Of a stretch of 64,000 nucleotides of DNA, positions 48,101-55,593 are shown one piece after another. The first letter of the stretch is position 1; each line of letters begins with the position of its first letter. The translations under genes were made by a program, and so were the position numbers. The DNA is from Steroidobacteraceae bacterium (lineage in GTDB: Bacteria; Pseudomonadota; Gammaproteobacteria; Steroidobacterales; Steroidobacteraceae), in NCBI GenBank assembly GCA_017853555.1, contig JAFMJH010000010.1, positions 1 through 64,000 of the forward strand, read 5' to 3'. The notes beneath the pieces are model-generated. The model made no database searches. It saw only the letters and a list, made by a program, of their open reading frames with translations, and had not been told where the DNA came from.

Positions 48101-48293
48101 GCGTGACGCGCGTTTCGATGACGGCAGCATTGGCGCCGCGATAGAACACCGACACGCCCACCACCGGACGATTGACATCGGGATATTCGCGGATCGACAA
48201 ACGCAGCGCGGCCATCAAGCCGACGATGACCAGCAACAGGGACAACACCGTCGCGAAGACGGGTCGTCGGATGGCGAGATCGGAAATCGTCAT
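45117..48293 (-). CDS. RND efflux transporter permease (AcrB/MexF-like)
   Basis: The 1058-residue protein has the RND layout of twelve membrane segments and two large periplasmic loops. Typical segments are AIRRPVFATVLSLLLVIVGL at the start, GLVVDDAIVVLENI in TM4 with the proton-relay aspartates, and GIACKNGILIVEFANQLRDRG. It belongs to the HAE1 drug-proton antiporters. The adaptor gene lies just upstream with a 4-base overlap. No outer membrane channel gene is present in the operon. Confidence 0.95.
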   Translation of the reverse strand: MTISDLAIRRPVFATVLSLLLVIVGLMAALRLSIREYPDVNRPVVGVSVFYRGANAAVIETRVTQVLEDEIAGIEGVEKLTSSSRDEFARINVEFSINRDLDAAANDVRERIARVAGRLPEEADAPQIAKVDDSAEPIIYANFVSTARNALELTEYLNHYVVDRFGSLPGVASLRVGGESRYAMRVWLNREALAARQLTVSDIENALRRENVELPAGRIESKEREFTLRTRTSLETEEDFRVLVVGRTSDGYLVRLGDVAEVRLAAEDQRNLARSNGLPGLSIGVVPTSKANVLEVSEAVRAELAEIKRTLPKDITGEISLDFTVFVAESMKKVLTVLTETLLIVLVIIILFLGTTRATLIPAVTIPVSLFAAAIVMVMLGYSINTLTLLGAVLAIGLVVDDAIVVLENIARRIESGEPALLASMNGSREIGFAVIATTLVLMAVFVPISYMEGTLGRLFGEFGVTVAAAVGFSALVALTLTPMMCSKLFVGGIRRRPLALRIDAQFRVMTSNYETMLRTAMQGRRPLAITLGAAAFTVLVVSLLVFGKPLPWLKLQQEFAPTEDRAMMPVMVSAPEGASLANLDKYLSQVEQVVLDEVKAGNGRRVIVRSGGFGGAGEVNTGSVYMPMTLWDERRESAQQVAQRVRMRTANITGVRIIVITPPSLAVRGLGKPMQVVLGGADYGELAKWRDKVIERIQRENPRILNLESDYQERKPQLQVRIDRNRAADLGVSLQTIGRTLETMLGSRIVTTFMKGGEEYNVVLQARGEDRATVDDLGNLYVRSDRNGGMVPLSALVNIEEVAGASSLRRFDRLRSITLSANLVPGYALGDALGYVEGVIREEVPQGVQVGYDGESRELKQQGSRLWLTFAFALLIVYLVLAAQFESFIHPLIILATVPLAISGALVGLWLFASSINVFSQIGGIMLIGIACKNGILIVEFANQLRDRGVEYVEAVIESAVVRLRPVLMTSLCTAFGAVPLMIAAGAGAESRQSIGAAVFFGTLFSLALTLFVVPALYALLAKNTTSPHHVSDLIERLSAGVRPTSAESSPNSGSAS

Positions 48294-49444
48294 GGGCGCG
48301 CCAAATCCCGTACCGGTCCGCCGTCGCGTACCTTCACGGTACCCTCGACGATCACGCGTTCACCGACGCGCAAGCCGTCGAGAATTTCCACGCTGCCCGG
48401 ACGGCGAGCGCCGATGTGCACCTCGCGTCTGACCGCCTTGCCGCCTTCGACCACGAACACGTACTGACGACTCTGATCGGGCACCAGCGACTCTTCGGGG
48501 ACGACGATGGCGGAGCGTTGATCGCGCAACAGCTCGACGTTCAAAAACATGCCGGGCTTCAAAAGTCCGTCGCCGTTCGGCACTTCGGCCCGCACCATCA
48601 CCGCGCGACTGACCGGATCGACGCGCGAATCGACGCTCGCGATGCGCCCGTCGAAGCGGCGACCGGGGTACGCGGTCGAATCGATTTTGATCGACAAGCC
48701 CGCCCGCAAGGACGTAAGCAACCGTTCGGGCACGGCGAAGTCGATTTTCATGACGTTCGTGTCGTCGAGCGTGGTGATCACCGTGCCCGGACCGACGAGA
48801 CTGCCGACGCTGACGCGCCGCAAACCGACCCGACCCGCAAATGGCGCGCGGATCACCGTATCTTCGAGACGCGCCCGTGCGGCGTCGAGCCGCGCGGCAT
48901 TGGCGTTGCGCGTCGATTCGATTTGGTCGAACTGCGACTTCGACAACGCCTGCGTCGGCAACAACTCGCGAGCACGGCGGTATTGGCTTTCGCTCTCGGT
49001 CAGCGCTGCGCTGGCGACCGCAAGGTCGGCACGCGCCTGCGCACTGTCGAGTTCGACCAGCACCGCGCCGCGCGCCGCGCGCTCGCCATCGCGAAAGCGC
49101 ACTGCCGTGACGAGGTTCGAACTTTTGGCCGTGATTTCGACGGCTTCGTTCGCGCGCGCAGTACCGATCGCCTTGAGTTCGCGCGCGACCGCCTGTTCCG
49201 CAGCCGCTTGCGAGACGACCGGAACCGGCATGCCGCCGCCCGGCGCACCGCCGGGCCCGCCGGTGGGTCGACCCCCGGCACCGGCCGCAGCACCACCGGC
49301 AGCGCCGGCCCCGCGCCCGGGCGGACCCATGCCGGCGGCGGCGTCACGACCGGCGTGACGCGTGGCATAGACGGCCCAACCCGCGCACAGCACGGCGACG
49401 ACGATGGCGATGAGGGTGATGCGACTTTGAGGGACGGAATTCAT
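48290..49444 (-). CDS. RND efflux periplasmic adaptor (membrane fusion protein)
   Basis: The 384-residue adaptor has an N-terminal membrane anchor, a low-complexity Gly/Ala/Pro linker (about residues 37-72), a lipoyl-like domain split by a helical hairpin (SESQYRRARELLP), and the beta-barrel segment VIRAPFAGRVGLRRVSVGSLV. It joins the RND pump to an outer membrane channel. The ATG at 49444 follows GATAAT by 6 bases with no Shine-Dalgarno site, so it may head a leaderless transcript. The stop overlaps the transporter start. Confidence 0.93.
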   Translation of the reverse strand: MNSVPQSRITLIAIVVAVLCAGWAVYATRHAGRDAAAGMGPPGRGAGAAGGAAAGAGGRPTGGPGGAPGGGMPVPVVSQAAAEQAVARELKAIGTARANEAVEITAKSSNLVTAVRFRDGERAARGAVLVELDSAQARADLAVASAALTESESQYRRARELLPTQALSKSQFDQIESTRNANAARLDAARARLEDTVIRAPFAGRVGLRRVSVGSLVGPGTVITTLDDTNVMKIDFAVPERLLTSLRAGLSIKIDSTAYPGRRFDGRIASVDSRVDPVSRAVMVRAEVPNGDGLLKPGMFLNVELLRDQRSAIVVPEESLVPDQSRQYVFVVEGGKAVRREVHIGARRPGSVEILDGLRVGERVIVEGTVKVRDGGPVRDLARP

Positions 49445-49450
49445 GTGCGG

Positions 49451-49456
49451 ATTATC
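49451..49456 (-). promoter_or_regulatory. -10 box of a probable leaderless transcript (efflux operon)
   Basis: On the minus strand GATAAT (5 of 6) is followed by CCGCAC and the ATG of the adaptor gene. This is the same 6-base spacing as at 28192 and 56824. Confidence 0.5.
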
Positions 49457-49496
49457 GCATGTGCGTCGCCGTCCCCCCGGCCGCACACCGACCGTC

Positions 49497-50336
49497 TCAC
49501 GGAGGCGGTGCCAAAGATTCCCAAACGAGCATCGCTCGTTTGCGATCCACCCCCCAGTGAAAGCCCCCGAGCCCGCCGTCGCGACGCAACACGTGATGGC
49601 AAGGCACGATCCAGCCGAGACGATTGGCACCGACCGCGCTACCGATCGCGCGCGCAGCCGAGGCATGCCCGGCCGCCGCCGCGAGCTCCGAATAGCCGAG
49701 CGACTCGAGGCCGCTGACGGCCAGCAAGGCGCGCCACACGCGACGTTGGAACTCGCTGCCGATCATGTGCAACTCGATCTGCGCCCGGCGCCGTGCGGCG
49801 AACAGGGCGCGCAAAACCACGGCGGCCTCGCGATCGTCGCGCTGCAGTACGCCCGGCTTCCAAGGGTCGATACGCTGCTGGAATTCGCGCAGGTCACGCG
49901 CGAGGCGATCGACGAACGACAGATGCACGAGCCCGCGTTCGCTCGATGCGATCAAACACATGCCGAACGGCGACGGCGCAACGCCCCAGGACAAGCGCGC
50001 GACCGGACTGCGCGGCGCGGCCTCGGTGACGGCGGTGACGCGCGAGGCCAGACGATTCGCGCCGCGCAGACGCAATTCGAACGCCGCCGCCTGCAAAGAG
50101 TCGCAGTCGAGACGGGCCGCGACCAACGCGGCAAACGGCACGCCGGCCCAAGCCTCGAACAATCGCGCGAACGGCGCCGAACCCATCCCGGTCGCGTCGA
50201 TCGCGACGCGCTGCAAAGCCCGCGCCGTGATCTCTTTCTTTGGTACATCGAGGCGCCGCAACGCCCGTTCGATGGCGGAAAACTGCGGCGCATCGAGATG
50301 CTCCGCATGCCCCAGGGTTTTGAGCGATCTGATCAA
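49497..50336 (-). CDS. Methylated-DNA-protein cysteine methyltransferase (Ogt/Ada-C type)
   Basis: The C-terminal part (about 165 residues) is an O6-alkylguanine-DNA alkyltransferase: EFQRRVWRAL, LGYSELA, AVGANRLGWIVPCHHV with the acceptor cysteine. The active-site box is PCHHV rather than the usual PCHRV. The N-terminal part contains FARLFEAWAGVPFAAL, which resembles the end of an AraC-type helix-turn-helix as in Ada, but is degenerate. The upstream open frame to 50429 overlaps a better small gene, so a TTG at 50336, overlapping that gene's stop, is taken as start with low certainty. Confidence 0.85.
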   Translation of the reverse strand: MIRSLKTLGHAEHLDAPQFSAIERALRRLDVPKKEITARALQRVAIDATGMGSAPFARLFEAWAGVPFAALVAARLDCDSLQAAAFELRLRGANRLASRVTAVTEAAPRSPVARLSWGVAPSPFGMCLIASSERGLVHLSFVDRLARDLREFQQRIDPWKPGVLQRDDREAAVVLRALFAARRRAQIELHMIGSEFQRRVWRALLAVSGLESLGYSELAAAAGHASAARAIGSAVGANRLGWIVPCHHVLRRDGGLGGFHWGVDRKRAMLVWESLAPPP

Positions 50337-50455
50337 AGAATTTGATCCCGGAGTTGCGGAAAATTCGCCGCCAACCAACCTAGCGCGATCGACCCCAGAA
50401 CCAGCAAGCCGATCAGGGTCACAAGCCACAGACGCAACAACGCGCGACGAGTCAT
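50333..50455 (-). CDS. 40-residue single-span membrane peptide
   Basis: An ATG at 50455, 13 bases after the upstream lipoprotein stop, opens a 40-codon frame: MTRRALLRLW, a hydrophobic stretch of about 20 residues rich in Leu/Ile/Gly, and a polar end NFPQLRDQIL. A positively charged N-terminus, one membrane helix and a short tail are what a real small membrane protein would show. No clear ribosome binding site is seen. Its stop overlaps a possible TTG start of the alkyltransferase gene. It matches no family I can name. Confidence 0.5.
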   Translation of the reverse strand: MTRRALLRLWLVTLIGLLVLGSIALGWLAANFPQLRDQIL

Positions 50456-50468
50456 GGACGTCGTCGCG

Positions 50469-50939
50469 TCATCGCAAACGCAGACTGCCCTTCTGATCGA
50501 AAGGCACCGTCCGCAGCAGACTTTTGTCGAGCTTCACCTCGCCGCGCAATCGATAGCTGAGCTCCGTCGGCGGCGAGCCGCCCGCCTTGCGCGTGCGCTC
50601 GACGATTTTTAGCAAAGTGCCGGCGAGATTCGCCGTCACCAGCATGTCGAATTCGGCTTCGCCGCTCGGCGGCACCACGAAACTGCTGCCGGAGAGCCCG
50701 CGGCCGAGCTCCTGACCTTCGAGTTCGATGGTGTAGGTGATGCCGCGCACCGAAAGCCCGACGGGATTCGGATTCTGCACGCGCATGCGCGCCTTCAGAC
50801 GCTGTTCGAACAAATCGCCTTTGACGATCTGCACCTCGAGGATCGAAAGATCCGGCGCACGCAATTTCGGGCCGAGCACCGCACAACCGGTGACCCCCAG
50901 CAGACTCAGCGCGACGAGGATACGCGTCAGACCTTGCAT
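50469..50939 (-). CDS. LEA type 2 family lipoprotein
   Basis: The protein (156 aa from this start) has a lipoprotein signal MQGLTRILVALSLLGVTGC and a beta-rich domain with VQNPNPVGLSVRGITYTIELEG, the hallmark of LEA-14/WHy domain proteins. In bacteria these are envelope proteins of unknown role. The open frame continues to 51029, but the ATG at 50939 gives an ideal signal; 50993 is possible. It heads the minus-strand run and is divergent from the PadR gene. Confidence 0.82.
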   Translation of the reverse strand: MQGLTRILVALSLLGVTGCAVLGPKLRAPDLSILEVQIVKGDLFEQRLKARMRVQNPNPVGLSVRGITYTIELEGQELGRGLSGSSFVVPPSGEAEFDMLVTANLAGTLLKIVERTRKAGGSPPTELSYRLRGEVKLDKSLLRTVPFDQKGSLRLR

Positions 50940-51013
50940 CGAGACCGAGTCTATCAAGGCCACCAGACGGCGGGGTTGCTTCGCACGGGGCATGGTCGTT
51001 AGTGCTTGATTAA

Positions 51014-51038
51014 TAATAGTATCTATCAAATACTATTA
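51014..51038. promoter_or_regulatory. Inverted repeat, likely PadR operator
   Basis: TAATAGTAT, seven bases, then ATACTATTA form perfect 9-bp arms. The repeat lies 4 bases before the padR-like ATG, within an AT-rich patch that stands out from the GC-rich surroundings. Its second arm contains a -10-like TACTAT placed 6 bases from the ATG. Autoregulation by the PadR protein is the simplest reading. Confidence 0.6.
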
Positions 51039-51042
51039 ATAG

Positions 51043-51390
51043 ATGAACACTACCAGCCCAAACAAATTCCAAAAAGACCTGAATGCGGGACTTTTGGGGC
51101 TGGCCGTCCTCGGCGCCGTAGCCGCGAGCGAGGCCGACGTCTACGGGTACGAGCTCGCCAGGCGCCTGCGGCTCGACGGCGACACCTCGCCCTTCAAGTC
51201 GGGCTCGATCTATCCCGTGCTGCGAAATCTGTGCGCCGCGGGTTGGCTGGCCAGCCGCGTCGTCCCCTCGTACGCGGGGCCGGCGCGCCGCTACTATCGA
51301 ATCACGGACGAAGGGCGCGCCACGCTCTCAAACTGGCGCCACACGTGGCAACGCACGCGTGACGTCGTCGATCGATTGCTGGAGGGCTAG
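51043..51390 (+). CDS. PadR family transcriptional regulator
   Basis: The 115-residue protein is a short PadR winged-helix regulator: DLNAGLLGLAVLGAV, YGYELARRLR, KSGSIYPVLRNLCAAGWLASR, and RRYYRITDEGRA. PadR repressors respond to small molecules and often control efflux or detoxification genes. It lacks a Shine-Dalgarno site. The divergent lipoprotein-to-efflux run and the downstream DUF192 gene (5-base gap) are candidates for its regulon. Confidence 0.92.
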   Translation: MNTTSPNKFQKDLNAGLLGLAVLGAVAASEADVYGYELARRLRLDGDTSPFKSGSIYPVLRNLCAAGWLASRVVPSYAGPARRYYRITDEGRATLSNWRHTWQRTRDVVDRLLEG

Positions 51391-51394
51391 AGCC

Positions 51395-51880
51395 ATGCTG
51401 ACCATGATGATGTCGTCGCTGCGCGGGGTCGCGCTCGCGCTGCTGATGTCGATGTTGCCGCTCGCGGTCGCGCAGTCCGAACAGATTCTGGATCTCGCCT
51501 CTTTTCCGCGCGGCACGCTGCGCGTCGAGAGCGCGCGCGGCCCGCATCAATTCGAGGTGTGGATTGCCGACGACGAAAATCGGCAGCGACAGGGACTCAT
51601 GTACGTGCGCGATCTGCCTGCGAATCAGGGCATGCTGTTCATCAACCCGGAGCCGCGACCTTCGTCGTTCTGGATGAAGAACACCTACATCGCGCTCGAC
51701 ATGTTGTTCATCGACGCGCGCGGTCGCATCGTGGCGATCTATCCCGAACGCAAACCGCTATCTTTGACGCCGGTCGGCCCCGACACGCCGGTGCTCGGCA
51801 TCCTCGAATTGCGCGGTGGCGAAGCGGCCGCACGCGGCATCCGCCGCGGCGATCGCGTCGTTCATCCCGCCTTTCGCTGA
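51395..51880 (+). CDS. DUF192 exported protein
   Basis: The 161-residue protein has a signal peptide (cleavage near AVAQS) and a DUF192 domain with RQRQGLMYVRDLPANQGMLF, FWMKNTYIALDMLFID and VLGILELRGGEAA. The biochemical role of the family is unknown. GGAGGG, inside the end of the padR gene, supports the ATG at 51395, so it is co-transcribed with padR. Its last 19 bases overlap the convergent small-protein gene. Confidence 0.9.
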   Translation: MLTMMMSSLRGVALALLMSMLPLAVAQSEQILDLASFPRGTLRVESARGPHQFEVWIADDENRQRQGLMYVRDLPANQGMLFINPEPRPSSFWMKNTYIALDMLFIDARGRIVAIYPERKPLSLTPVGPDTPVLGILELRGGEAAARGIRRGDRVVHPAFR

Positions 51881-52188
51881 CCCTCGGCCGTCAACGCTCG
51901 AAACACCCGATCGAGATATTCGCGCTGCAGGCGCGCCCGCTCGGCCGCCTCGTGCGGCTCGGGCTTGAATTCATCGACCGTCGCCCGCGACACGTCGTCG
52001 CCGCGACCGAGCATGCGCTCGACGGCATCGAGGCGCAGCCGCGTGATCGCGAGCTCCGCCGTCAACACGAGTGCCACCGAATACAAGCGATCCAGCATCG
52101 GATCATCGGTGAACTCCGGGCGGCGCCCTCTGGCCGCTAGTGACGCGAGCCGGGTGGGATCAGCTTCGATCGGCAGGAGTGTGTCCAT
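51862..52188 (-). CDS. Small helical partner protein of methyltransferase B
   Basis: This 108-residue protein is the counterpart of that at 32173-32517. Residues 33-99 align with it without gaps, with about 30 percent identity, including LTAE (42-45), the AA pair and RV near residue 94. A helical, possibly coiled-coil structure is likely; no known family is recognised. The ATG at 52188 lies inside the end of the methyltransferase gene (29-base overlap). The same gene order and overlap at both loci suggest a protein that works with the methyltransferase. Confidence 0.75.
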   Translation of the reverse strand: MDTLLPIEADPTRLASLAARGRRPEFTDDPMLDRLYSVALVLTAELAITRLRLDAVERMLGRGDDVSRATVDEFKPEPHEAAERARLQREYLDRVFRALTAEGQRKAG

Positions 52189-53395
52189 GTCCGTACTCTC
52201 CTTTGACGACGTTTCCGTGTGCCGTCTGCCACGCGCCAATCGCGTACCAGGAGGGCGCACGCCCGAAATCTTCCACGACCGCACCCTCGGCTTGCGTGCG
52301 TTCGCGCACGAGCGGGGCGCTGCAGCGCGTCTCGAACACGTTCGCGGCCTCGAAACCCGTTGATCGCAACAGCGACGGCACATCGGTTTCGTGCAAGGCG
52401 CTCCAGAACGGCTCGTTGTTGTACCGACCGTCCCAGTCGCGCATGAACTGCTCGTAGGCGTCGAATTGGCGATACGGCGGTTGTTCTAGATGGATGGTGA
52501 GGCCGCCCGGCGCGAGCAGGCGCTTCGCTTCGCTCAAAATTTTGCGCAACGCGTCGTGCGAGGTCTCGTGCAGCACCATGGTGGTGAACACGAGATCGCA
52601 GCTGCCGCTCGGCAGCGAGGTGTGCGTGGCGTCTTCCTGTCTGAATTCGAGATCGTCGATGCCGAGCGACCGCGCGCGCGCATGCCCGTAGCGCAAGAAC
52701 GGCGCCGCGACGTCGATCGCGACGACTCGCGCCGACGGAAACGCACAGCGCAGCGGCAAGGTGTTGTGCCCGAGGCCGCAGCCGAGATCGACGATCGTGC
52801 GCGGCGAAAAATCCGGCGCGTGCCGCGCGAGCCACGCCACGAGCGCACGACCGGCCGCATCGTTCCACGGGCCGCCTGCACCACCCAAGGTCGCGAACAA
52901 TCCGGAGTCGTAACTGGCCGCGTTGCAGACGTCGCCATCGACGACTTCGCACGCATAGCCGCCAGGCATCAAATGCGTATCGACGCTCGCGACGTACTTC
53001 GGGATGTCGAGTTGCGGATCGAGATGCAGCGTGTCTGCGCCGTCATTGAACTCGCGCGCGCGATCGCGCAACTTCCGCATCTGGCGCAGCGCCAACGCAC
53101 GACCGGTGTGCTGCCGGTATTCCATGGTGTTGCGACGCACCAGACTCCAGGCGCGATACGCCGGTTGATGCGCCAAAGCCTCGGCGACTTCCTTGCGATT
53201 GGCCGGAGCGCGCCCGTGCTTCGCCTCCCACGCCGGTGCCGCAACCTGCTCGTAGGTGGCACGCACGGCAGGGGCGAGTCGATCGGCGAGCAAAGTATTG
53301 AGCTGCGCGATGACGTCGAAGCGCGCGACGTCGTCGTGCCCTGCCTCGGGCAACAACGCGTGCCGACCAACCTGATACCACGATGCCGGAGTCAT
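52160..53395 (-). CDS. Two-domain SAM-dependent methyltransferase, module copy B
   Basis: The 411-residue protein repeats the layout of copy A: a helical N-terminal region with RRNTMEYRQH and LHLDPQLDIPKY (123-134), then a class I methyltransferase fold with VDLGCGLGHN (202-211), VVAIDVAAPFL, CDLVFTTMVLHE and LLAPGGLTIHLEQP. The SAM-binding glycines are intact. The N-terminal region is not a family I know. ATG 53395 is used; GTG 53422 is possible, and neither has a clear ribosome binding site. It is divergent from the nhaR-like gene, whose operator-like repeat lies between them. Confidence 0.8.
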   Translation of the reverse strand: MTPASWYQVGRHALLPEAGHDDVARFDVIAQLNTLLADRLAPAVRATYEQVAAPAWEAKHGRAPANRKEVAEALAHQPAYRAWSLVRRNTMEYRQHTGRALALRQMRKLRDRAREFNDGADTLHLDPQLDIPKYVASVDTHLMPGGYACEVVDGDVCNAASYDSGLFATLGGAGGPWNDAAGRALVAWLARHAPDFSPRTIVDLGCGLGHNTLPLRCAFPSARVVAIDVAAPFLRYGHARARSLGIDDLEFRQEDATHTSLPSGSCDLVFTTMVLHETSHDALRKILSEAKRLLAPGGLTIHLEQPPYRQFDAYEQFMRDWDGRYNNEPFWSALHETDVPSLLRSTGFEAANVFETRCSAPLVRERTQAEGAVVEDFGRAPSWYAIGAWQTAHGNVVKGEYGHGHTPADRS

Positions 53396-53453
53396 GGGCC
53401 GGGATGCTAGCGTCGGCTGCACCGATCGAAAAATCGATTATTCTGTGCATACT

Positions 53454-53470
53454 GTTCGGTATTCCCGAAC
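53454..53470. promoter_or_regulatory. Inverted repeat, possible LysR-type operator
   Basis: GTTCGG, five bases, CCGAAC is a perfect 6-bp inverted repeat centred between the methyltransferase B module and the nhaR-like gene, 16 bases before the regulator start. LysR-type proteins usually bind such dyads in the shared divergent region. Confidence 0.45.
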
Positions 53471-53486
53471 TTTCGGAGCGCGAACC

Positions 53487-54389
53487 GTGCGGCACCTGAA
53501 CTACAACCACCTGCTCTATTTCTGGACCGTCGTGCGCGAAGGCGGCATCGGTCCCGCCGCCGCCGCGCTGCACCTGACGCCACAGACGGTGAGCGGGCAG
53601 ATCAAATTGCTCGAAGACCAGCTGCAAGGCGCCCTGTTCGAAAAGCAGGGGCGACGGCTCGTGCCGACAGAACTCGGCCGACTCGCCTATGACTACGCCC
53701 AGGAGATCTTCCCGCGCGGACTCGAACTGGCGAGTCTGCTGCGCGGCGCCCGCAGCCACGGGCGTCGCTCGGTCACCATCGGGGTGTCGGATGCCGTGCC
53801 CAAACTCGTCACCTGGCGCATGCTCGCGCCGCTCGTGGCCGGCGACAGCGCGTTCAAGCTCGTCTGTCACGAAGGCGCGCTCGCAGATCTGCTCACCGAC
53901 CTCGCCGCACACAAGCTCGACCTCGTGCTCTCGACCAGCGCGCTGCCTGCCGACTCGGGGATCAAGGCCTTCAGTCATTTGCTCGGCGAGTCGACGCTCG
54001 GATTCTTCGCTGCGCCGACGCTCGCCAAAAAATTGCGACGCAATTTCCCGCACAGCCTGCAGGGCGCGCCGCTGCTCGCCCCCACGGACCGCAGTGCCGG
54101 CCGGCGCGTACTAGACGCCTGGCTGGAGGCGCGCGGGGTGAGCCCGTCCATCGTCGGCGAATTCGACGACAGCGCGCTGATCAAAACTTTTGCCCAGCAA
54201 GGGCTCGGCGCGTGCGTCGCACCGCTCGCGATCGCGAAGGAGATCGAGCATCAGTACGGCATCGCGCCGATCGGCACGGCCACCGATCTGGTCGCACGTT
54301 TCTACGCGATCTCGACCGAGCGCAAAATTCGCCACCCGGCGGTGGCGGCGATCACTATGGGCGCGCGCTCCGCCCTTTTTGCGCGCTGA
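53487..54389 (+). CDS. nhaR: NhaR-like LysR family regulator
   Basis: The 300-residue protein aligns from end to end with E. coli NhaR (301 aa): LNYNHLLYFWTVVREGG, LTPQTVSGQIKLLEDQLQG, GRRLVPTELGRLAYDYA in the helix-turn-helix region, and LGEFDDSALIKTF and AISTERKIRHPAV in the effector domain. NhaR activates the sodium-proton antiporter gene nhaA and other genes in enterics. No nhaA is in the window, so the target here is unknown; the divergent methyltransferase module is a candidate. Start is GTG with GGAG upstream. Confidence 0.88.
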   Translation: MRHLNYNHLLYFWTVVREGGIGPAAAALHLTPQTVSGQIKLLEDQLQGALFEKQGRRLVPTELGRLAYDYAQEIFPRGLELASLLRGARSHGRRSVTIGVSDAVPKLVTWRMLAPLVAGDSAFKLVCHEGALADLLTDLAAHKLDLVLSTSALPADSGIKAFSHLLGESTLGFFAAPTLAKKLRRNFPHSLQGAPLLAPTDRSAGRRVLDAWLEARGVSPSIVGEFDDSALIKTFAQQGLGACVAPLAIAKEIEHQYGIAPIGTATDLVARFYAISTERKIRHPAVAAITMGARSALFAR

Positions 54390-55560
54390 CGCCGGAGGCC
54401 GCAGTTCGCGCCAGGAACGCATCGGCACGCGCGACCGCATTCAGGCGGATGTTGGCGTAGAACAGATCGAAATCATTGAAGTGCAACATGCCGCCGGGCA
54501 GAGGAACGATGGCGTAGCCTTCCTTCGGCGGCGAATCGACCCGCAACACGCCGTCTTCGCAGCTTGCCCCGAGTCGACCGGCCTCGAGCGCCGGCAACTG
54601 CGTGCCCGCTGCGAGCGCGGCGGCGAGACCGACGCCGCGACGCGCCGGCAGCGCACCGAAATTCGAGGTGGCCGCCGCTTGCGGATGGCGCACATCGAAA
54701 TCGAGCGGGTTCACGCATACGATCGCCGCACCGTCCGTTTTGCCGAATCTTTGGGTGTAGCGCGCCTGCGATTGCTTGATGTATCCCGACGGGTCTCCGG
54801 CGCGATCGAAGGTGTTCCAACTGACCAGGCAATTCGTCGCGGTCGGCGTCTCGCAGACGCTGATGCCGCCGCCGAGCGTCGCGAGCTGCCCGACGCTGAA
54901 CGTCACGCCGATCGGATAGGCGGCCACCAGCAACTTTCGATAGCGCGGCTGCGTGCCGAATTCGTTGAGCCAGCGCTCCACGTGCGCGGCACCCTGACTG
55001 TGACCGACGATGATGTACGGCCGACCGTGATTCCAATGTTTCATGTAGTGGAGGAACGCGGCGCGCACGTCGCCCCAGGCGAATTCGTAGGCGGCGAGCG
55101 GTTTTTTGTCGGGGGAGGCATAGACCGCCGCGGCCGTGGCCTGACGATAACGCGGGGCATAGACGCGACAGCAGGCGTTGAAGACCGACGCCTGCCGCGC
55201 GATCACGGACTCGTCGGTCCAATCATTGGTCGCCGTCTCGGACAACGGCTGGTTCCAGTACGCCACGTCGCGATAGGTCGTCGGGTGAATGTAGAACACG
55301 TCGACTTTGGCGATGGCCTGACGATCGCCGAGCGGATCATTCTCCGGCGCGACGTCCGCCGCATCGAGTCGATCCGGCAATGCGGCCCAGGACTCGGGCC
55401 GCGCGTAATCCGGCGCAGGAGGGTGCGGCAATTCGCCGAACGGTTTTTCGGGGATGCGCACCGGCAAGCCCTGCGCGTGGCCGGCCGGCACGAACGAGAC
55501 CGCCAAGAGCGCGAGCGAGGCGAACATCGAAACGCGGCGAAATCTTTGATCGAACGTCAT
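54355..55560 (-). CDS. DUF3089 alpha/beta hydrolase, exported
   Basis: The 401-residue protein has a signal peptide (ends near GHAQ), a DUF3089 domain with DVFYIHPTTYRDVAYWN and the nucleophile elbow IIVGHSQGAAHVERWL. The substrate is unknown. AAGGAG 7 bases before the ATG supports the start. The serine hydrolase gene lies 33 bases upstream on the same strand. Its 3' end overlaps nhaR by 35 bases on the opposite strand. Confidence 0.88.
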   Translation of the reverse strand: MTFDQRFRRVSMFASLALLAVSFVPAGHAQGLPVRIPEKPFGELPHPPAPDYARPESWAALPDRLDAADVAPENDPLGDRQAIAKVDVFYIHPTTYRDVAYWNQPLSETATNDWTDESVIARQASVFNACCRVYAPRYRQATAAAVYASPDKKPLAAYEFAWGDVRAAFLHYMKHWNHGRPYIIVGHSQGAAHVERWLNEFGTQPRYRKLLVAAYPIGVTFSVGQLATLGGGISVCETPTATNCLVSWNTFDRAGDPSGYIKQSQARYTQRFGKTDGAAIVCVNPLDFDVRHPQAAATSNFGALPARRGVGLAAALAAGTQLPALEAGRLGASCEDGVLRVDSPPKEGYAIVPLPGGMLHFNDFDLFYANIRLNAVARADAFLARTAASGVSAQKGRSARP

Positions 55561-55593
55561 CGGGTCGCTCCTTGGAACTCGACGTGGTGGAAT

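Noticed and set aside
50337-50429. N-terminal extension of the alkyltransferase gene to the ATG at 50429
   Set aside because: The region is better explained by the 40-residue membrane peptide in another frame, and the extension shows no domain.
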